Shown piece after piece: positions 17,404 to 24,999 of a DNA stretch of 64,000 bases (the first letter of the stretch is position 1; each line of letters opens with the position of its first letter). A program made the translations under genes and the position numbers. The DNA is from Epibacterium sp. Ofav1-8 (GTDB taxonomy: Bacteria; Pseudomonadota; Alphaproteobacteria; Rhodobacterales; Rhodobacteraceae). The stretch spans positions 514,930 to 578,929 of the forward strand of contig NZ_JAKRFD010000001.1 in the NCBI RefSeq assembly GCF_022348185.1, in the 5' to 3' direction. Below the pieces are notes generated by a model. The model was not told the DNA's origin, did not search any database, and was given only the letters and a program-made list of their open reading frames with translations.

Positions 17404-19844
17404 GATGCCACCCCCGCAACATAGGTGCGATAGGCATTGAGCACATGGATATTGGAAGTTCCCTCCATGTATTCAAAGCCCTTTGCATCCCGGATCTTGC
17501 GACGCAGCAGCGGGTCCGTCAGCATGGCCGCGGGCGCATCGCGGGCGATCCGGGCGGCCAGCGCATCGGAAAAGGCCACGGCCTGAAACTTGACCTCGCT
17601 GATCCGGTGCCCACGCGACCGTCCGCGAAGACCGTCGGCGCAGACTTCCGCCAGGGCCGCGATCAGGGCGCTGTGGGTGCGGTATTCGCCCGCAAAGGCG
17701 CTGGCCTGCCCGTGCTGGCTGAGCCGGTCCAGCATGCCGCGTGCATTGCCAAGCGCCAGCGCAGCCACCACCGGGCGGTAACGTTCGAACACGCCATTGA
17801 TGGCCATGAACCCGTCCCGCAAAGAGGGCTTTTCGGATTGCGCGGCGACAAGATCTTCGTGGCCGACCGGCACATCGTGAATGTCGAGCCGACAGAGGTC
17901 GGCGCCGGACATTCCGGTCGTGGGCAGGCGTGTGATGGTGAGGTGATCCGCCACCTTTTCCGGTTCGATGAGCACCAGCGCACTGCGCCCGGAGGCCGCG
18001 AACCTGGCATAGACAATACCGATCCGGGCACGGGCAACGTTGCCGATCAGCATCTTGCTGCCCCTCAGCACGTAACCTGCGCCGGAGGTCTCCAGCACGG
18101 TGGCGCCCGCCGATGCATCGGAGCCGACATCCGGCTCCGTGACCGCAAAGAAGGTGCCTTGCGGGCCGCTGCGATAGGCGGAAAAGAACCTCTCCTGCTG
18201 CGCGGGTGTCCCCACCGCTTCGAGCGCGCCCCCCGCCAGCGACGGACCTTGCAGCGCGAGAATGCAACCGGCGTCCAACCGCGCCAGCCGTTCGACCAGT
18301 GCCACATGCAGATCATGCGGACAGCGCTCCAGACCGAGTGAGGTCTCGGCCAGGGGAAAGCCGTTATAGGCCTCCGGCACGCCGATCATCGTCAGGGCCT
18401 TGACCAGCGGATCGGCCCAGAGATCCCGCCAGGCGTCCGGATCTTCTGCCAGCGTGCCTCCGGTGGTTTCAAACAGCGTGCGGAGATCCTCAAGCCGCTC
18501 CAGCGCCGGATGGTCAAAGGGCGCGGGCAAGGTGATATGCGGCGCCGCGGGCAGTATGGAGATCGGTCGGGGGATCTGCTCGTCCAGAAATCCCTGCACC
18601 CGGGGGCGTTCGCGCACGACGGTGGCGGTGCCCTCATCGACCATGACCTCGACAGGCGCGCCAAATCCGAGGAAATTCACCGGCGACGCGGTTGCACCAT
18701 AGGCGCCGGACTGGTGGATGCAGATCAGATCACCCGGTGCGGGCGGGGCGAGCACGACGTCCTTGGCGATCACATCCATTGGGGTGCAAAGGGGGCCGGT
18801 AATGCTCCAGGGGGCATCAGGGCCATCTGCAGCGTTGCTCCGGGCCGGGTGCGGCACCAGCGAAACCGGGAAGTTGCGGCGCATGAAGCCCTGTCCCGCG
18901 GCGGCGCTGTGGACATTGGACCCACCGTCGCAGACCGCGAAGTTCTCTCCCTTGTTGGCCTTTACCTGCCGCACCGAGGTGACAAAACGCCCGGCTTCGG
19001 CCACCATGTAGCGGCCAAGCTCTATGGCGATCCGCGTGTCCGGATGCGTCTCTGCAAAGGCTGACAGCAGCGGCTGCATCGCCGATCCGAGGGCATTGAG
19101 GTCGAGTGCGATCTCGTCCTCGTAATAGGGCACGCCATACCCGCCACCGATGTCGACAAACTCCAGCGGCGCGGCAAGGTCGCGGGCCACACGCGCCGCA
19201 AGTTCGAGAATGCCGCAGGTATTGGCCAGGATCGTGTCATGGCTCAGGATGCGGGTCCCCATATAGACATGCAAACCGGCAAGACGCAGGTTGTGGAGAT
19301 CCTCAACCCGCCGCAACGCGGTGTCCAAGGCGCATTCGTCGATCCCGAACTGTGTCGGACGTCCACTCATGTTCAGTCGGGCGCCGCTGACCTTGAAATC
19401 GGGGTTCACCCGCATGGCAATGGGCTGAGTGCGTTCTGCCCGAGCAGCGATCCGGTTGATCTGTTCGAGCTCGGGCAGGGATTCCGCGACGATCGCCTTG
19501 AGGCCAAGCGATACCGCCCGCTCCAGATCGTCTTCGGCCTTGCCGGGGCCGACCATCAGGATCTGATCGGCAGGGCATCCCGCTGCCAGTGCGGTTTCCA
19601 GCTCCAGCCGCGAACTGACCTCGGTTCCGGAGCCCTGGGCCACCAGCAGGCCCACAAGGCTCAGATTTGGATTGGCCTTGAGCGAATAGAAGAACTGCGC
19701 CTGCGGCAAGGCCCGCGTCAATGCGCGATAGCGGCCACGAATGGCTGCGGCGTCATAGACATAGAAGGGCGTGCCGACCGCGTCTGCCAGGCTGTGAAGC
19801 TGCGCCGCGTCCTGCGGCAGGATCTCGAACCCCGTCATCGTCAT
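17400..19844 (-). CDS. PLP-dependent decarboxylase fused to acyl-CoA dehydrogenase
   Basis: An 814-aa two-enzyme fusion. Residues about 15-415 form a fold-type III (alanine-racemase/DAP-decarboxylase) enzyme: the PLP Lys is K56 in FYSLKANPN, then LHVYMGTR, the glycine loop DIGGGYGVPY, ELGRY, GPLCTPMDV and SGAYG. Residues about 450-814 form an ACAD with the FAD signature AVTEPDVGSDA and catalytic Glu794 in YMEGTSNI. Both halves therefore look active. Homologous decarboxylases such as BtrK act on carrier-bound amino acids. Decarboxylation followed by alpha,beta-desaturation of the same tethered substrate is the obvious inference (for example glutamyl to aminobutyryl to aminocrotonyl). The start overlaps the preceding carrier gene by 4 bp. 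Confidence 0.9.
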   Translation of the reverse strand: MTMTGFEILPQDAAQLHSLADAVGTPFYVYDAAAIRGRYRALTRALPQAQFFYSLKANPNLSLVGLLVAQGSGTEVSSRLELETALAAGCPADQILMVGPGKAEDDLERAVSLGLKAIVAESLPELEQINRIAARAERTQPIAMRVNPDFKVSGARLNMSGRPTQFGIDECALDTALRRVEDLHNLRLAGLHVYMGTRILSHDTILANTCGILELAARVARDLAAPLEFVDIGGGYGVPYYEDEIALDLNALGSAMQPLLSAFAETHPDTRIAIELGRYMVAEAGRFVTSVRQVKANKGENFAVCDGGSNVHSAAAGQGFMRRNFPVSLVPHPARSNAADGPDAPWSITGPLCTPMDVIAKDVVLAPPAPGDLICIHQSGAYGATASPVNFLGFGAPVEVMVDEGTATVVRERPRVQGFLDEQIPRPISILPAAPHITLPAPFDHPALERLEDLRTLFETTGGTLAEDPDAWRDLWADPLVKALTMIGVPEAYNGFPLAETSLGLERCPHDLHVALVERLARLDAGCILALQGPSLAGGALEAVGTPAQQERFFSAYRSGPQGTFFAVTEPDVGSDASAGATVLETSGAGYVLRGSKMLIGNVARARIGIVYARFAASGRSALVLIEPEKVADHLTITRLPTTGMSGADLCRLDIHDVPVGHEDLVAAQSEKPSLRDGFMAINGVFERYRPVVAALALGNARGMLDRLSQHGQASAFAGEYRTHSALIAALAEVCADGLRGRSRGHRISEVKFQAVAFSDALAARIARDAPAAMLTDPLLRRKIRDAKGFEYMEGTSNIHVLNAYRTYVAGVAS

Positions 19845-20119
19845 ACCGCCACATCGTGGGATTTGCGCGCCGCGATGAATGCAGACAGAGCCGAGATGGT
19901 TTCGAATACGCCTGTGCCGCCTTCGAAGCTCTCCATGAACTCAAAGCTTTCCATGCCCGTGCGGTCCGACAGGGCAACGATGAACTGGACCAGCTCGATC
20001 GAATTCAGCAAACCGCCGGTCCCGAACAGAGCCTCGCCTGATCTGGCCCGTTCGATGCGTTGAGGTCCAAGGCCGATGTCGCTCAGGCTGGCGAGGATGG
20101 CATCTGTCATGTCGGTCAT
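19841..20119 (-). CDS. Acyl carrier protein (copy 2)
   Basis: A 92-aa carrier. The attachment Ser40 lies in GGLLNSIELVQF, with Asn in place of the usual Asp before the Ser; the following IELV is typical. It overlaps the decarboxylase-ACAD fusion and the KASIII paralogue B gene by 4 bp on each side. That makes it the likely shuttle between those two enzymes. It is more Gly- and Phe-rich in the loop after helix II than the other two carriers, so the three should be separately recognised. Confidence 0.88.
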   Translation of the reverse strand: MTDMTDAILASLSDIGLGPQRIERARSGEALFGTGGLLNSIELVQFIVALSDRTGMESFEFMESFEGGTGVFETISALSAFIAARKSHDVAV

Positions 20120-21087
20120 TGGGAAACTCCAGTTTGCGGGAATGAGAGAGGCAGAGGTGTGTCCGTCACCCGCAACAGCGCGCAGGATGCGGTCGCGCCG
20201 AGGCCGATGCTGAACAGGAGCACCTCGTCGTCGGGCTGCAGCACATCGTCCTGTGCGCCGCGCCAGAGGTTGAGAAAGGGATCGACACCAAAACAGTGGC
20301 CATAGCAGCCGATGGTCGACAGGCGCAGTTTCTGCGTGTCGATCCCGGCGTCTTCGGCCACCTGATACCAGGAGGGCGCATTGACATTATGCGGCATCAC
20401 CCATCGCAGATCCTGCGGGGTGCGGCCAAAGTGTCGAAGCGCGTCCTGCAGCGTCTTGCTGGCCAGCTGGACATAGGCGCTGTCAAACCCATCGAGGTAG
20501 TTCTCGCCACGCAGACCGGTGTTCTTCCAGAATTGCGAGGCATGACGGGTAAAGGTGTCGACCACCTCAAAGGGCCCCGGGGTGCGACCGACCAGCAAGG
20601 CGGCTGCGGCCTCGCCCATGATCGTGGTGTTCTCGATCACGCGGATCGCCGGGTGAAAGGCCTTCTCTCCGATCAGGATCAGGCCAGTATCATCAGGGCC
20701 GAGCAGGTGATCCAGCATGCCCAGCATGCTCAGCCCGGTTGCACAGTGGTTCATCGTGGCGTCAAAGACCTCGACCCCCGCGGCGGCGAGTGCCGCAAGA
20801 TGGCTGGACGCCGGCGTGTCAAAAACCTGCGTCGAGAGCAGCGTGTGACAATGCACAGCATGGCTGAGGGCGCTTTGGCGGTTCTGGTTGCGATCCATCA
20901 GGGCGCCCACCGCCTGGTCGAGCAGGTGGTGCAGTGGTTCCGCGTGGTCGCAATGGAAGGTTTCGAACCCGAAAAAGCGATCATACATCCGGATCTGGTT
21001 GCGTGACAGCGACAGGTCGTCGGCCAGGTCAGCAAGCTTTTCCTGCCGCGCCGGGAACACCACCGAGAGATCGAGGAGGGTCAGCAT
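20116..21087 (-). CDS. KASIII-like condensing enzyme (thiolase fold), paralogue B
   Basis: A 323-aa FabH-superfamily protein beginning MLTLLDLSVVFPAR; an ATG 102 bases further upstream lies inside the hydrolase gene and is not preferred. Catalytic residues: Cys115 in ATMNHCATGLS, His233 in MPHNVN, His264 in GCYGHCFGVDPF. It shares the segment MYDRFFG and the strand motif GEKAFHP with paralogue C, so B and C are closer to each other than to A. Its stop overlaps the carrier gene (copy 2) by 4 bp and its start overlaps the alpha/beta hydrolase gene. Likely role: carbon-carbon or acyl-transfer step on carrier-bound units. Confidence 0.85.
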   Translation of the reverse strand: MLTLLDLSVVFPARQEKLADLADDLSLSRNQIRMYDRFFGFETFHCDHAEPLHHLLDQAVGALMDRNQNRQSALSHAVHCHTLLSTQVFDTPASSHLAALAAAGVEVFDATMNHCATGLSMLGMLDHLLGPDDTGLILIGEKAFHPAIRVIENTTIMGEAAAALLVGRTPGPFEVVDTFTRHASQFWKNTGLRGENYLDGFDSAYVQLASKTLQDALRHFGRTPQDLRWVMPHNVNAPSWYQVAEDAGIDTQKLRLSTIGCYGHCFGVDPFLNLWRGAQDDVLQPDDEVLLFSIGLGATASCALLRVTDTPLPLSFPQTGVSQ

Positions 21088-22058
21088 GGTGGCCCTCCGC
21101 GAGGGGGGGCTGATCGGGCAGGTGGCGTCGGAGGGGTTCCCACGTGCGCCGAGGCGGGGTGGCGCGTGGTTTCGGGCAGTGCAAAGCACACAATGCCTTC
21201 GAACAGGCGCGGGTCATCGAGGATGCTGTGGTGGTTGCAGGCGTCCAGCACCAGCGCGCGCGCGGCGGGCGCGATGGAACAGATGTCTTCGGCCTCGCTG
21301 AGGCGAACCTGCCAGTCACGCCGGGCATGAATGACCATGAGCCGCGACCCCATGCGGGCAAAAAGCTCCGGCCCGATTTCATGCGGGGGGCGCCCCTCAC
21401 GGCGCGCCGCCCGCGAAAGCAGCGCATCGGTCACTGCGATTGGGGCTGAGATGCGACACAGATACGCTCGCAGCAGCGTTTCCATCGAATATGGCGCGCA
21501 GATCGTGACCAGACGGGCCGCAGTCAGCCCGGCCTCGATCACCTGCGCGGCGATCAACCCGCCGGCGGAATGCCCGATGACCGTGTCGATGTCCTCATCG
21601 CGATACTGGGCGGCCAGAATCCGGGCCTTGGCGCTGAAACTCATCGGGCGCGCCGGGTTGCAGCCCTCCCCCGGCAGGTCCGGCAGAATGACGCGCGCGC
21701 CGCTCGCCGCGAGGGCCAGCGCCAGGGGCGTCATCATGGCGCTGCGGGCATTCCAACCGTGCAGAAGCAGCACGCGCGGCCCGTTTTCCGGTCCGAACCG
21801 GCGTTCGGCAAGGCAGCCTGCGGTACGGGCATCCGGGGCCTCCTGGGCGGTGTCTGGGGTCATGCGTTCAAACCGGTGCAACGCCAGCATCGCGCCCCAT
21901 TCGGGGTTGAGCGCGGTCAGTACATTCAGCTCCTGCCGACGCATCCGACCCCGCACAGCGCGAAAGGCGAACATGGGCCCCGCAGGTGTCGGGCGGCGCA
22001 TGGCGCGGCGCCACAGCGCCAGCGCACAGAGACCGGGATAGGCGAGTTCAAACAGCAT
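21081..22058 (-). CDS. Alpha/beta hydrolase, possible thioesterase or releasing enzyme
   Basis: A 325-aa alpha/beta hydrolase. The oxyanion strand reads VLLLHGWNARSAM, the nucleophile elbow is GHSAGG, the acid lies near VLDACNHH, and the catalytic His is in the same CNHHSI segment close to the C terminus. The ATG at 22058 is used; it overlaps the MATE-type gene by 11 bp. Embedded between condensing enzyme B and an exporter, it could release the finished product from a carrier protein or cleave an ester. The family alone does not say which. Confidence 0.85.
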   Translation of the reverse strand: MLFELAYPGLCALALWRRAMRRPTPAGPMFAFRAVRGRMRRQELNVLTALNPEWGAMLALHRFERMTPDTAQEAPDARTAGCLAERRFGPENGPRVLLLHGWNARSAMMTPLALALAASGARVILPDLPGEGCNPARPMSFSAKARILAAQYRDEDIDTVIGHSAGGLIAAQVIEAGLTAARLVTICAPYSMETLLRAYLCRISAPIAVTDALLSRAARREGRPPHEIGPELFARMGSRLMVIHARRDWQVRLSEAEDICSIAPAARALVLDACNHHSILDDPRLFEGIVCFALPETTRHPASAHVGTPPTPPARSAPPRGGPPC

Positions 22059-23412
22059 GGGCCCGCCCCAGGCTGCGCAGAAGCAGCAGGAACTGCACCG
22101 CGAAGAGACCAAAGCTGCCAGCTGCTGCCGCGATCAGGACGTCAAGGATGAGCCCCATGCCCGCGCCCTGCATCATCGCCCAGAGCACAGCGGCGCAGGT
22201 CCCGGCCTCGATCAGGAAGGTGATGACCAGCACCTGAACACCGCGCCCCAGCTGCTCCAGGATCACCTGCAGCATGGCGGAGCCGGAAATCAGGAAGAAG
22301 GTGATCAGCAGCTCGGTGAACATCTGGTTGGTGGCCGCGCGCAGCGCTTCGGCCTGTTCAGGAACCAGCAGATCGAGCGCCCCTGTCCACTGTGGCAACA
22401 GCGCGGTCACGATCGCATACAGGCAGAGCATGAAGGGCACACCGATGATCAGATAGCGCAGGCGCTGGGCGGTTTGACCCTGCTCGGCGAGCTGGTTGAC
22501 CAGGATCGCGATGGCGGATCCGATCGCGATTGCGGGGATCATGAAGGCAATGCGATAGCGCAGCACCACAAAGAAGGCAGAGGCGCTGTCCTCGCCTATC
22601 TTGGACAGGATCGGAAACACCACCGAGGCGCTGACAAACCCCACCACGATCGAGCTGAACACGGGGATGCCGACGCCGATCTGGAGCTGCCGGATGCGGA
22701 TGCGGAAGGGTTCTTCCGGGCTGTCTTCCCCATCGCGCAGCTCGCGCCGCAACAACAGGGCGATGACCGGCAGCATCAGGATCGGACCAACGAGATTGCC
22801 GATCAGAACCGCTTCGAACCCCCAGCCGTATTGTGACACCAGCACGTAGGTTGTGGTCAGGTCGATCGCGACAAGACCGACAAAGGGCACGAGCCCCAGC
22901 AGGACCTTCCCTTGTCCGCGCATGGCGCCATAAAAGATGTCGAACACGACGAAGGGCACCAGCGACAGCATGAACAGCGGAAAATGCGCGAGGATCAGGC
23001 GGATCTCCGGGTCCTGGACAGGCAGAGTTTCGGCCGCGGCATAGCCAACTGCGGCGACGATCACGAACAGGATCACGCCATTGCGGCACAGGCGCAGCAC
23101 CGCGCGCTGGGTGCCACGGCGGGGCCAGTTGTGACGCGAGCGGGCGCTGAACACCTGCGCGGTGATGGCCAAGCCCTCCATGATGGCCAAGGCCAGGATG
23201 AAGCTTGGTTGCAACAGCGACAGCGTGTTCAATGCGCCGGTGTCCGGCACACGGGCCAGCAGCGCAACTTTGCCCAGATTCAGCGTCGAGGTGGCGGCGG
23301 CACCAACGGCAAAGGGAATGGCAAGCAGCAGAATGCGGGAAAGCGTTTGCCAGACCGTGGGTCTGGCCGCGTCGAGCAGGGCGTCGGCGGTGGGAGTTGC
23401 GGGTTGCATCAT
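22048..23412 (-). CDS. MATE-type multidrug/product exporter
   Basis: A 454-aa integral membrane protein with about twelve hydrophobic segments in two halves, each with the paired-helix pattern of the MATE/MOP flippase superfamily. Conserved-looking features are the PxxFILALAIMEGLA segment in helix 2 and YGAMRGQGK after helix 4. It lies inside the biosynthetic operon, overlapping the alpha/beta hydrolase and the half-ketosynthase genes. It most likely moves the product or an intermediate across the inner membrane using an ion gradient. With the HlyD/ABC pump it gives the cluster two independent export routes. Confidence 0.85.
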   Translation of the reverse strand: MMQPATPTADALLDAARPTVWQTLSRILLLAIPFAVGAAATSTLNLGKVALLARVPDTGALNTLSLLQPSFILALAIMEGLAITAQVFSARSRHNWPRRGTQRAVLRLCRNGVILFVIVAAVGYAAAETLPVQDPEIRLILAHFPLFMLSLVPFVVFDIFYGAMRGQGKVLLGLVPFVGLVAIDLTTTYVLVSQYGWGFEAVLIGNLVGPILMLPVIALLLRRELRDGEDSPEEPFRIRIRQLQIGVGIPVFSSIVVGFVSASVVFPILSKIGEDSASAFFVVLRYRIAFMIPAIAIGSAIAILVNQLAEQGQTAQRLRYLIIGVPFMLCLYAIVTALLPQWTGALDLLVPEQAEALRAATNQMFTELLITFFLISGSAMLQVILEQLGRGVQVLVITFLIEAGTCAAVLWAMMQGAGMGLILDVLIAAAAGSFGLFAVQFLLLLRSLGRAHAV

Positions 23413-24047
23413 TGGCTCCTGATGGGCGTTGCGGCGAGGGGGACGGCGGCCTGTGCCCGGCGCTGGCTGAGATCAACGGCGCGATCCCGGGTGCCAAGCA
23501 GCGCATAGCGCAAGGGGCGCGTGGGGCGCGGTCGCGGGGTGAGCCGCTCGGTGGGATCGCGCAACACCAGCGACAGGCTGCTGTTCGCGGTCATCGCGCG
23601 GGCGAGGGCCATCGCATCTTGCAGCGATTTGCGACACTCCACCCGCAGCGCATGCACCGGCCCGTGGTGATCCAGGGTCTGCAACAGGTATTGCAGGATC
23701 GGGCTTCGGGTGTCGGGTTGATGGCCGCAGTGCAGATAGACCAGTAGCGGAGTATCCGTTTCGGCGCAGAGGCGCCGCCAATCATCCCGCAGCCGTTGGG
23801 AATGCAGGTCGGGCACCGCGTCCGCGTTCGAGAACAGATGCATCGCCGGCGGGGTAGAATCCGTGGACGACTGGAGGCGCTTCCAGGCGTCCAGTCGCTG
23901 CTGAAGGCAAGGGTCGAACGGATGCTCTCGGGCGGCGCTGTCCTCTCCGGTGTCGCAGGAATACAGGATTGGACGCGCCGAAGCGCGATCAGGCAAGGTT
24001 CCGGATGCCAAGAGCCGAACTTCGGCGAGACTGGGTTGAAGCGCCAT
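23409..24047 (-). CDS. Half-length thiolase-fold (ketosynthase-like) protein
   Basis: A 212-aa protein. Its central part, ending in ALRVECRKSLQDAMALARA followed by SSLSLVLRD, resembles the nucleophile region of the cluster's KASIII paralogues and keeps a Cys at about the right place. The chain then stops after a basic tail, so the C-terminal half with the His residues is absent. It may be a regulatory or scaffolding subunit or a decaying gene. However, its 4-bp overlap with the MATE gene and tight packing argue that it is maintained. The ATG at 24047 has only a weak ribosome site. The family call is by eye. Confidence 0.5.
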   Translation of the reverse strand: MALQPSLAEVRLLASGTLPDRASARPILYSCDTGEDSAAREHPFDPCLQQRLDAWKRLQSSTDSTPPAMHLFSNADAVPDLHSQRLRDDWRRLCAETDTPLLVYLHCGHQPDTRSPILQYLLQTLDHHGPVHALRVECRKSLQDAMALARAMTANSSLSLVLRDPTERLTPRPRPTRPLRYALLGTRDRAVDLSQRRAQAAVPLAATPIRSQ

Positions 24048-24051
24048 CCGT

Positions 24052-24702
24052 TCACACCCCGCTGTGCGACGACGGGACCAGGGTCGCACGGATCAGGGTG
24101 GAGAGGTACTCCAGCCCATGCACGGCCCCCTCACGCAGGCCGTGGCCGCCCATGAGTTTGGCGACCTGCACCATATGTGTGTCGATCTCGGTGTGCAGCC
24201 GATCACAGCCTTCGATGTCGCCCCGGGGGTCTGACAGGATGAGTTCGCGGCGCAGCTGGTTCACAAACATGCTGCTTGCGGAAAACCGTGCCTTGACCAG
24301 TTGGTGATGCAGCGTTTTCTGCCCCAGGCTCTCTCTGGTTTCGAGATGGGCAAAGGCCATGTCCATGGCGTGCGCGAGGATCCCGGCGCGCAGGGCCAGG
24401 GTCGCCAGGGCGACAGAGGCCGGACGCGGGTGCAACGGCCGGGGGGCGACCTCCGACAGCACCAGCCCGAAACAGGCGATGCCATGTTCCGTCCGCGTGG
24501 ATCGGGTGCCGACGTCGGCTGCCGGCTCTGCCGGATCAACCAGTGGCGTATCCGGCAGATGGATCGCATGGCTGCGACCGGCGAGGAAACCGTCCCGTCC
24601 GGTGACCAGAAGGCACGCGGATTGCAGGGCCTGCGCCGGGGGCGCGCGCCGGGCGGTCTCGAAGATCTGCTCCGTGAGGGGGCCGGTTGCTGAATCAAGC
24701 AT
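24052..24702 (-). CDS. Truncated acyl-CoA dehydrogenase-like protein (C-terminal domain)
   Basis: A 216-aa protein that resembles only the second half of an ACAD. It shows the helical-bundle segments LATLALRAGILAHAMDMAFAH, SLGQKTLHHQLVKARF and KLMGGHGLREG. The N-terminal helical domain, the TEP...GSD FAD signature and the catalytic EGT motif were not found. It could be a non-catalytic partner for one of the two full ACADs, or an FAD-free scaffold. It overlaps the carrier gene (copy 3) by 8 bp at its start. Confidence 0.65.
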   Translation of the reverse strand: MLDSATGPLTEQIFETARRAPPAQALQSACLLVTGRDGFLAGRSHAIHLPDTPLVDPAEPAADVGTRSTRTEHGIACFGLVLSEVAPRPLHPRPASVALATLALRAGILAHAMDMAFAHLETRESLGQKTLHHQLVKARFSASSMFVNQLRRELILSDPRGDIEGCDRLHTEIDTHMVQVAKLMGGHGLREGAVHGLEYLSTLIRATLVPSSHSGV

Positions 24703-24964
24703 GTGCCTGCTCTCCCTGGGCAAGGCTTGCTTCGATGTGCTCCACCAGCTTTTCCATGGTGTTGAACCCGGCCTGACCAATGGTTTCGGGGTCGAACCGC
24801 AGCCCCGGCAACTTGTCCTCAAGGCCCAGGAGGAACTGCACGAACATGTAGCTGTCGAGGTCGAAGTCCCGGTCGAACCGCATGTCAGGGCGAATGCCGG
24901 TAACAGGGCGTTCCAGAACCTCGGAGAGAACCTCGGAAACGGCAGTGGAAATGGTCTTGTTCAT
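24695..24964 (-). CDS. Acyl carrier protein (copy 3)
   Basis: An 89-aa carrier starting MNKTISTAV. The attachment Ser38 is in DFDLDSYMFVQF, an orthodox DxDS context. It is the second gene of the main biosynthetic unit, 35 bp after KASIII paralogue C, and overlaps the truncated ACAD gene. The pairing of a carrier with a KASIII paralogue is seen here and at 20.1 kb, suggesting dedicated carrier-enzyme couples. Longer upstream frames exist but sit inside the previous gene. Confidence 0.9.
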   Translation of the reverse strand: MNKTISTAVSEVLSEVLERPVTGIRPDMRFDRDFDLDSYMFVQFLLGLEDKLPGLRFDPETIGQAGFNTMEKLVEHIEASLAQGEQAHA

Positions 24965-24999
24965 GGAAGGCTTCCTTATGCTTCGGGCAGTGAGTGGGA

